This document shows, piece after piece, positions 1 to 5,600 of a stretch of DNA of 7,672 bases; position 1 is the first letter of the stretch, and each line of letters opens with the position of its first letter. Made by a program: the position numbers and the translations under genes. Origin of the DNA: Bacteroidota bacterium (lineage in GTDB: Bacteria; Bacteroidota; Bacteroidia; J057); the NCBI GenBank assembly GCA_003696875.1, contig RFHL01001072.1, positions 1-7,672 of the forward strand, written 5' to 3'. The notes under the pieces were generated by a model, which was not told the DNA's origin, did not search any database, and was given only the letters and a program-made list of their open reading frames with translations.

Positions 1-637
1 CCAGGGTGAGCCCCAGCGGGGCCAAGGGCCCCGCCCCTTCCCGCAGGACGACGATTTCGTCTTCGCCGCGGCTGCAATCGATCACCGTAGAAGGCGTAAG
101 GTGCCCCACCCCGGCATCCATCACAAAGTCTACCTGATGGAGGTATCGCTCAATGATGACTTCCGGGTCGGAGATGTAGGCCGGATCTTCGTCGGCAGGT
201 AGCGAGATGGAAGCCAGCGGATTGCCCAGCAGCTCGGTCAGCCGCTGGGTGATGGGGTGGTCCACCACCCGGATGCCGACCGTTTTCTTATGCTGAAAAT
301 GCCGGGGAATCTCCCGCGACGCCTTTAAGATAAAGGTGTAGGGACCCGGCAGAGCGCGCCGCATCAGCTTATAGACCGGGGTCGAAACCTGATTGGCGTA
401 GGTGCCAATGATGGCCGTGCTTTCGCATACGCAGGTCAGGTGGGACTTGGCCGGGTCAATGCCCTTGATCTGGCACAGCCGGTGGACGGCCCGTTTGTTC
501 TGGATGTCGCACCCCAGCCCATAGACTGTATCGGTGGGATAAATGATCACAGCCCCCTCGCGCAGGGCTTCCACCACCCGGCTCAGGTGGCGTTCCTGCG
601 GATTGGCAGGGTGGACTTTCAGCAAAATCGCGGGCAT
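1..637 (-). CDS. YciO-like protein of the YrdC/TsaC/Sua5 superfamily (3' end missing)
   Basis: A YrdC-fold protein, ATG at 637, read leftward; 212 codons are visible and the C-terminus lies outside the window. E. coli YciO has about 206 residues, so it should end soon, unless a Sua5-type extension follows. Visible signatures are YPTDTVYGLGCD (residues 33-44), PGPYTFILK (98-105) and STVIDCS (183-189), followed by VVLREGAG (196-203). TsaC/Sua5 enzymes use threonine, bicarbonate and ATP to make threonylcarbamoyl-AMP for the t6A37 tRNA modification in the cytoplasm. The start of the protein (VHPANPQ, residues 8-14) and the motif changes resemble YciO more: the KxR motif reads K58-G-I60, and the SxN motif reads S145-L-P147. 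Automatic pipelines would probably call it threonylcarbamoyl-AMP synthase; that activity is not supported by these motifs. It is divergent from the barrel gene at 761. Family is near certain, exact activity is not. Confidence 0.9.
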   Translation of the reverse strand, partial: MPAILLKVHPANPQERHLSRVVEALREGAVIIYPTDTVYGLGCDIQNKRAVHRLCQIKGIDPAKSHLTCVCESTAIIGTYANQVSTPVYKLMRRALPGPYTFILKASREIPRHFQHKKTVGIRVVDHPITQRLTELLGNPLASISLPADEDPAYISDPEVIIERYLHQVDFVMDAGVGHLTPSTVIDCSRGEDEIVVLREGAGPLAPLGLTL

Positions 638-702
638 GATAGGGGACTAATGAAGGGGAAATGGCATCCCGGAAGGCGGCCACAGGAGATGTGCCTAAAG
701 AT

Positions 703-714
703 GGAAAATTTTCC
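703..714. repeat. 12-bp perfect palindrome in the divergent intergenic region
   Basis: GGAAAATTTTCC reads identically on both strands. It lies just downstream of the putative start of the minus-strand transcript and next to the -33 area of the plus-strand gene, a place where a dimeric repressor could act on both divergent genes. In addition AAGGGGAAA (653-661) is the exact reverse complement of 710-718, which overlaps the palindrome. The symmetry is seen directly; an operator role is conjecture, and an A/T-rich core makes chance occurrence fairly likely. Confidence 0.35.
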
Positions 715-716
715 CC

Positions 717-741
717 TTTGTCGAAAATAGTTCTATTTTTG
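717..741 (+). promoter_or_regulatory. Possible promoter of the outer-membrane barrel gene
   Basis: TATTTTTG at 734-741 matches the Bacteroidota -7 box TAnnTTTG exactly and lies 19 bp before the ATG at 761. A TTTG occurs at 717-720, but the 13-nt spacing is shorter than the usual 17-23, so the -33 element is weak or lies further upstream. The resulting leader would be only about 10-15 nt. No Shine-Dalgarno sequence precedes the ATG, as is common in this phylum. Confidence 0.4.
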
Positions 742-750
742 ACCGGCAAA
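722..750 (-). promoter_or_regulatory. Possible promoter of the YciO-like gene
   Basis: Read on the minus strand, TTTG (750-747) is followed after 17 nt by TATTTTCG (729-722), which matches the Bacteroidota -7 consensus TAnnTTTG at 7 of 8 positions with a plausible -33 spacing. Transcription would start near 715 and give a leader of about 80 nt before the ATG at 637. It overlaps the box for the divergent gene at 734-741. Inferred from consensus only. Confidence 0.3.
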
Positions 751-760
751 CTCCTGCGAC

Positions 761-1543
761 ATGAATATACGTTCCCTGCTTCTGATCTCCGGCCTGTGGG
801 TGCTCTCTATTCCCTTGGCCCAGGCCCAGAAAGGCTGGAAGGCCGGCCTCATCGGTGTGCCACAAGCGGTTTTTCTCTACAATGCCGATGACCTGAGCCT
901 GGATGAGGACATCTACCGCATCGAGCCGCTCTGGGGGATGTCCACCGGCCTCAATCTGGGCTACAACTTCAATGACTACCTGGGCTTCCGGGTCAATGCG
1001 CTGTATGCCCAGCAAGGTGGTGCCTTCTCGGCGCTGCGGGACTTTGAAAACCGGACCACCTTTGTGACCCGGCTCAACTACGTCAAGCTGCCCCTGCTGT
1101 TGGGGTTCAATACCGGTCCCGAGAACCGCAAGGTGATGTTTACCATGTACGGCGGTGCCCAGCTGAACCTGCTCACCGGGGCCAACGAATACAGCAGCTA
1201 TCCCATGCTGGAAGCGCCTCTGCCCGACAACGTGTCTGAGTTTCCCCGTACCACCGACCTCTATGAACCGCTGACCTACAGCCTCGTAGGTGAGATGGGA
1301 CTGGACATTCAGTTACCGCCAGACAACTTTGTGCTGAACTTGCGCCTGCGGGCCGACTTCAGTCCCGTAGATGCCGAAAACAAGGGCGCGACCTATCGGG
1401 TCACCGACAACGGTACCACCTCCCGGGTGAACTATTGGGATGGCGTGCGTGGCGGTATTACCCGCCGGGCCGATACCTACGCCATGTCGGGTGGCCTCCT
1501 GATCGGGCTGACCTATACGTTCTCCTCCGCCGTCGCCCCCTGA
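761..1543 (+). CDS. Secreted outer-membrane beta-barrel protein, PorT-like/OMP_b-brl_2 type
   Basis: A 260-residue protein with a clear signal peptide: positively charged start (MNIR), hydrophobic stretch at residues 5-19, and an AQA|QK signal peptidase I site after residue 22. The mature part has alternating polar/aromatic strands typical of the small Bacteroidota beta-barrels. Examples are GLNLGYNFNDYLGFRVNALY (about residues 63-82) and the LNYVKLPLLLGFNT strand pair (105-118) typical of this family. It ends with LLIGLTYTF, an aromatic terminal strand of the kind read by the Bam machinery, followed by a short SSAVAP tail. It should sit in the outer membrane with about 8-10 strands. The ligand or role is unknown. 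PorT/SprT, a type IX secretion component, has this architecture, but so do many unrelated proteins, and no PorT-specific feature is visible. The ATG is chosen because it gives the intact signal peptide. An inverted repeat follows the stop. Confidence 0.85.
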   Translation: MNIRSLLLISGLWVLSIPLAQAQKGWKAGLIGVPQAVFLYNADDLSLDEDIYRIEPLWGMSTGLNLGYNFNDYLGFRVNALYAQQGGAFSALRDFENRTTFVTRLNYVKLPLLLGFNTGPENRKVMFTMYGGAQLNLLTGANEYSSYPMLEAPLPDNVSEFPRTTDLYEPLTYSLVGEMGLDIQLPPDNFVLNLRLRADFSPVDAENKGATYRVTDNGTTSRVNYWDGVRGGITRRADTYAMSGGLLIGLTYTFSSAVAP

Positions 1544-1564
1544 TGCGACAAGCAACGAATCCCC

Positions 1565-1597
1565 CGCCTGCCTGCGTTATGCTTCGTATGGCAGGCG
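1565..1597. repeat. 8-bp inverted repeat between the barrel gene and ruvA
   Basis: CGCCTGCC (1565-1572) and GGCAGGCG (1590-1597) are exact reverse complements separated by 17 nt. The stem could form in RNA 22 nt after the barrel gene's stop. No T-run follows, only TTCCTTGTG, so it is not a standard intrinsic terminator. Palindromes built on GCCTGCC/GGCAGGC are, from memory, common intergenic repeats in Bacteroidota, so this may be one copy of a genomic repeat. It may separate the barrel transcript from ruvA. Confidence 0.5.
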
Positions 1598-1638
1598 GCT
1601 TCCTTGTGTGATGCCTGCTGGAAAAAGAACTTGTCTGC

Positions 1639-2229
1639 GTGATTGCTTATCTAAACGGAGCCCTGGCCGAACTGGAACCCACGCATGCCATCGTGGAGTG
1701 TGGCGGCATCGGATACCACGTCCGCATTTCGCTGCAAACCTATTCCCGGCTGCAGGGGCAAAAAACCGCCAAGGTTTTTACCTACTTCCAGGTGCGAGAA
1801 GACGCGCAAATCCTCTATGGCTTTGCCGAGCGGCAGGAGCAGCAGCTCTTTGAGCAGCTGATCAGCATCACCGGCGTAGGTGGCAACACCGCTCTGATGA
1901 TCCTCTCGGGGCTGTCGCCCGAAGAGCTGTTTCAGGCCATACAGCAGGAGGACACCGCCGCGCTCAAGCGGGTCAAGGGCATCGGGGCCAAAACCGCTGG
2001 TCGGATCGTGCTGGAGCTGCGCGACCGCATCCAGATCGAAGGAGCGGTGAGCCCCAGCCTGCCCAGCGGAGGGATGAGCCGCGACCAGCGGCGCGAAGAG
2101 GCCCTCGCCGCCCTCACCCAGCTGGGGCTGGGCCGGCAGGATATGGTCCGTCGCGTGGACCGCATCCTCAAGGAGCAGGGCGGCGACCTGAGTGTCGAAC
2201 AAATCATCAAACACGCGTTGCGCAACTAG
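1639..2229 (+). CDS. ruvA: Holliday junction branch migration protein RuvA
   Basis: RuvA binds the four-way Holliday junction as a tetramer and loads the RuvB helicase for branch migration during recombinational repair. The 196 residues are close to the usual length (E. coli 203). Domain I (1-62) is an OB fold; acidic pin residues E54-D55, which keep strands apart at the crossover, lie in REDAQILYGF (53-62). Domain II (about 65-140) holds two helix-hairpin-helix DNA-binding motifs, TGVGGNTA (78-85) and KGIGAKTA (113-120). Domain III (about 150-196) is the small helical module that contacts RuvB, after a linker with SPSLPSGG. The GTG start is chosen because MIAYLNG aligns with the family N-terminus (E. 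coli MIGRLRG) and the frame has a stop at 1609-1611 with no other standard start between. ruvB and ruvC are not in the window. sprA follows 452 bp later. No promoter box is evident upstream. Confidence 0.97.
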   Translation: MIAYLNGALAELEPTHAIVECGGIGYHVRISLQTYSRLQGQKTAKVFTYFQVREDAQILYGFAERQEQQLFEQLISITGVGGNTALMILSGLSPEELFQAIQQEDTAALKRVKGIGAKTAGRIVLELRDRIQIEGAVSPSLPSGGMSRDQRREEALAALTQLGLGRQDMVRRVDRILKEQGGDLSVEQIIKHALRN

Positions 2230-2298
2230 CGATGGCGCAGGGGGAAGAACAAGGTTTATCTGTCCCTTTTTTGCGCTTGTAAAGGAATGCGCGCTTTC

Positions 2299-2336
2299 GA
2301 TGCGGATACCGGGAATAAGCCCGGACAAGACGCATC
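2299..2336. repeat. Two-step hairpin inside the ruvA-sprA spacer
   Basis: The outer stem is GATGCG (2299-2304) with CGCATC (2331-2336), and the inner stem is CCGGG (2309-2313) with CCCGG (2320-2324). The loop is AATAAG, and an asymmetric internal loop (GATA / ACAAGA) lies between the stems. All pairs are Watson-Crick. Paired stems around a purine-rich internal loop look like RNA rather than a simple DNA palindrome, but no family is recognised. Confidence 0.5.
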
Positions 2337-2352
2337 CCGTTCTTCGAAACAA

Positions 2353-2384
2353 GGCCCGGGGCAGGGATAGCCCCCCACCGGGCC
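2353..2384. repeat. GC-rich hairpin inside the ruvA-sprA spacer
   Basis: GGCCCGG (2353-2359) pairs with CCGGGCC (2378-2384). GGC/GCC extends the stem inward (2360-2362 with 2370-2372), leaving a CCCCA bulge and an AGGGATA loop. An alternative register is GGGGC (2358-2362) with GCCCC (2370-2374). No T-run follows, so it is not an intrinsic terminator. Confidence 0.5.
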
Positions 2385-2506
2385 CGCAGTAGAGGAAGGC
2401 GTGAGCCGTGCAAGGTTTGGGAAAGAAAACCCGCCACCGGCAGCGTAGCCATGACAAATCGGGTAGGACCTAACCAACTCCTGTAGGGAGGGGACAGGCT
2501 TTGCCC

Positions 2507-2536
2507 TTTACTTGTGGGAGATATTTTCTATGTTTG
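2507..2536 (+). promoter_or_regulatory. Probable sprA promoter
   Basis: TATGTTTG at 2529-2536 is an exact match to the Bacteroidota -7 consensus TAnnTTTG, in the one clearly A/T-rich patch of the ruvA-sprA spacer. Upstream candidates for the -33 element are TTTA at 2507-2510 (18-nt gap, acceptable spacing) and TTG at 2512-2514 (14-nt gap, short). Transcription would begin near 2542-2544, giving sprA its own message with a leader of about 140 nt, independent of ruvA. It would also leave the structured element at 2249-2515 outside the sprA message. Confidence 0.5.
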
Positions 2537-2545
2537 TACCGTTAA

Positions 2546-2565
2546 TACGGCCAAATTGTACGGCC
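2546..2565 (+). repeat. Short direct repeat in the sprA leader
   Basis: TACGGCC occurs twice, at 2546-2552 and 2559-2565, with a 13-bp period, right after the probable sprA start point. The first copy overlaps a small CCGT/ACGG inverted repeat (2539-2542 with 2547-2550). Such a position could suit a regulator site, but 7-bp repeats arise easily by chance. Confidence 0.25.
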
Positions 2566-2604
2566 CTGAATACCAACCCCCTCCCTTATCAGGACTACCT
2601 GCCT

Positions 2605-2637
2605 ATGATGCAAACCTCTACCTCTTTTGCCCCGTGA
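2605..2637 (+). other. Possible 10-codon upstream open reading frame in the sprA leader
   Basis: Two tandem ATG codons (2605 and 2608) open a frame reading MMQTSTSFAP that ends at TGA 2635-2637, 44 nt before the sprA GTG and in a different frame. The remaining leader (2537-2681) shows no other gene, T-run or recognisable riboswitch. There is no ribosome-binding signal, so translation is unproven. If real it could modulate initiation at the non-ATG sprA start. Confidence 0.15.
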
Positions 2638-2681
2638 ATACCGGGCGCTTGTGTTGAGAAACGAACCTAAAACCGATCGCT

Positions 2682-5600
2682 GTGTCAAAAATCAGCATCG
2701 CATGGCTGGTTTCGGTCTTCGCTGCATTGTTCATGACCGAACCAACCCCGAATGGGCCGGAAGTAGAGGTGCTCCCTATCCCGCAGGCCATAATGACGGA
2801 ACCCCCCACGGTTCCGCCGGCTATCCTTGAGGGGGACACCAACAAAGTCCGTAAGAACCCCAATGACCGGAAAGGCGACGCCACCCGGCAAGAATATGTG
2901 ACGCCCCTGTTTCTGGGTAACCCCAGCAACATGAACACCACCTTTCAACTGGATGAGAAAGAGTGGGGCTTTACGATTCGGGAGCAAATCGGCGACATCG
3001 ACTTTCGCCGACCGTCTCACATCAGCTTCGAAGACTATATCCGCTACCGGCGCGAGCAGGGCAACCGCGATTATTTCCGCGAGCAGTCCATGGCTGCGAA
3101 CCGCGAGGAGCAACAGGGCCTGGCCCTGAACATCGACATTGAGGGACTATCCGACATCTTTGGCGGGGGGACGGTGTCCATTCGCCCGACGGGCTATGCC
3201 ACCCTCGACTTCTCTCTGGACCGCAACCGCACCGACAACTTTGCCCTGCCGCAGCGCATGCAGCGGGTGACGACCTTCAACTTTGACCAGCAGATCCAGC
3301 TGGGTGTAATCGGACAGATCGGCGAAAAGCTGCGCCTCAATGCCAACTTTGACACCCAGTCGACCTTCCAGTTTGAGGATGAGCTCAAGCTGGAGCACTC
3401 CGGTACCGAGGACCAGATTCTCCAGAAGATCGAGGCCGGTAATGTGAGCATGCAGCTCGGCAACTCCCTGATTCAGGGTCGGCAAAACCTGCTGGGACTC
3501 AAGACCCGCCTGCGCTTTGGGCCGGTCTATGTGAGTGGCATCGCCTCCATTGAGCGGGGGCAAGTCGAGACCGTCGACATCTCTGGTGGCGGCGCCATCG
3601 AGACGCCTTTTGAGAAAGAAGCCTCCGAATACGACATGAACCGGCACTTCTTCCTCTCCCACTACTTTCGCTCCCGCTACGAAGATGCTCTCAAAACCCT
3701 GCCGGTAATCCAGTCCAACCTGCGGATCAACCGCGTCGAGGTGTGGGTCGAGCAGCAGGGCAATACCCGCAACAACCGCAACGCTGTTGGCTTTATCGAC
3801 CTGGGCGAAAACAACCAGCCTGTCGGCAACGGGCAGGGCCGGGTCTTCAACGAAAACCTCACCCTGGCTAGCAATGCGCAGCTGCGCTATCCCGACAACG
3901 ACGCCAACAACCTCTTTGAGCTGATCACCAACCTGCCGGATGCCCGGCAGCAGAACACCGCCAAAGGCGCGATCGAAGGCATTCCCGGCCTGCGGATGCA
4001 AAATACCTCCGACTTCCAGGTGCTTGGGAACATGCGCCGCCTGGAACCCAACGAATACAGGATCAATACCCAGCTGGGCTATATTTCGCTCAATTCGCCC
4101 ATCCCGACCGATCAGGTCCTCTTCGTCGCCTTCAACTATACCCTCAATGGGGCCTCCCATCAGGTGGGGGAATTTTCGGATGACGTGCCCGCCGACGGAC
4201 TCAATTCCAATGTACTCTTTCTCAAGATGCTGAAGCCTTCGGTGCTGCGGGTGAGCCCCTATCCGGCCTGGGACCTGATGATGAAAAACGTCTACAACAT
4301 TGGCTATGGCATCCAAGCCGATGGGTTCTTCCTTGATATCAAGTACGAATCGGGCACCAGCGCCGGGCGGATCAACTTCCTGCCCACCGGTGCCGTGGCC
4401 AATAAGCCCCTGATCCAGGTTACCGGCCTGGACCGGCTCACCAACCACACGGCCCCCAACCCGGACAACTTCTTCGACTTCATCGAAGGTGTGACCATCG
4501 TTTCGGACCGAGGCCTGGTCATCTTCCCCACCCTGGAGCCCTTTGGGGATGCGCTGGCTGAGCGTCTGAACAATGATCCCGACGAGGTGGACAAGTATGT
4601 CTTCAGCCGGCTCTATGACGATACCCAGCAGGGCGCGGTCCAGCTTTCGCCTGAAAAAAACCGCTATTCGCTGGAAGGCTATTACCGCTCATCCAGCAGC
4701 TCGGAGATCCCGCTCAATACCTTCAACCTGCAAGAAGGCAGTGTGACCGTACGGGCCGGTGGCCGCCTCCTCGTGGAGGGGCAGGACTATCAGGTCGACT
4801 ACTTCGGAGGGAAAATCACCATCATCAACCCGGCCATCCTGTCCTCCGGACAGGACATCTCCGTTTCTTACGAAAGCAGCTCGCTCTACAACATTCAGAC
4901 CAAGACCCTGCTGGGGTCCCGGGTGGAATTCAGCCCGTCGGAAAACCTCGCTCTGGGGGGGACCATCCTCAACCTGCGCGAGCGCCCCTTCAACCAGAAA
5001 ACCATCCTCGGCGACGAGCCCATCAACAACACCATCTGGGGACTGGATGCCACCTATCAGCAGGAGTCAGACTTCCTGACCAAGATGCTGGACAAGCTGC
5101 CGCTGATCAGTACCCGGCAGACCTCCAACATCAATGCGGCGGCGGAATTTGCCCAGTTTGTGCCGGGCGCCCCGCCCATCGTCAAGACGGCCGAAGACAA
5201 GGGGATCGTCTTCCTCGACGACTTTGAGGCGGCCGCCCAGCCCTTTACCCTGCAGGGCAACCTGCGCTGGAAGCTGGCTTCTTTCCCCGAAGGCAACCGC
5301 CGCCTGTTTGATCCCACCGATGTCTATACCGACCCGCTGGCGGCCAACTTCACCCGGGCCAAGCTCTCCTGGTATCAGATTGATCCCAACTTCTACCGCC
5401 GCTTTGGGGGCATTGATTTCCCGGAAGAAGACGCCTTTAACAACTACACCCGGCAGATTCTGCCGACAGAGATCTTCCCCACCGCCACCCGTGCCTTTGG
5501 TGACAACATCCAGTTTACCTTCGACCTGCACTACATCCCCAATGTGCGGGGGCCCTACAACTACGTCTATGACCCCAGCCGGGTGAATCCCGACGGGACC

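Larger units (their letters stand above)
2249..2515 (+). ncRNA. Candidate structured RNA or intergenic repeat element after ruvA (strand uncertain)
   Basis: This non-coding stretch can fold into a closed structure. CTGTCCC (2260-2266) pairs with GGGACAG (2491-2497), and ACAAG (2249-2253) pairs with CTTGT (2511-2515) outside it. Enclosed are GATGCG/CGCATC with CCGGG/CCCGG (2299-2336), GGCCCGG/CCGGGCC (2353-2384) and GGTTT/AAACC (2414-2431). I could not match it to tmRNA, RNase P RNA, SRP RNA or a riboswitch known to me: the GAGGAAAGTCC core of RNase P and the terminal CCA arm of tmRNA are absent. It may be a ruvA 3' UTR, an independent RNA on either strand, or a GC-rich palindromic repeat. No terminator T-run follows the closing stem, and no TAnnTTTG box precedes it. 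Folding was done by eye only, without energies. Confidence 0.35.

Noticed and set aside
440..730. 96-codon plus-strand frame in the first gene
   Set aside because: It overlaps the YciO-like coding sequence in antisense and shows no family signature.
2260..2272. CCC plus a run of six T soon after ruvA, as an intrinsic terminator
   Set aside because: No GC-rich hairpin directly precedes the T-run on the plus strand, so it does not meet the terminator pattern.
1651..2457. 268-codon minus-strand frame across ruvA and the spacer
   Set aside because: It covers most of the unambiguous ruvA gene in antisense, and its N-terminal part runs through the GC-rich stem-forming region. There is no domain or promoter support.
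2207..2477. Small minus-strand frames of 73-81 codons in the ruvA-sprA spacer
   Set aside because: Low-complexity Pro/Gly/Arg/Cys-rich products from palindromic DNA in competing frames, with no start signal. The nested stems explain the region better.
2230..2515. RNase P RNA, tmRNA, SRP RNA or cobalamin riboswitch in the spacer
   Set aside because: I looked for the conserved cores (GAGGAAAGTCC, the tmRNA terminal arm, the SRP tetraloop helix, the B12 box) on both strands and saw none.
3147..4448. 433-codon open frame on the minus strand
   Set aside because: Its codons lie exactly opposite the sprA codons in register. Stops there need TTA, CTA or TCA in sprA, which this GC-rich gene rarely uses. 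The product has no recognisable motif, while the plus strand gives clear SprA sequence.
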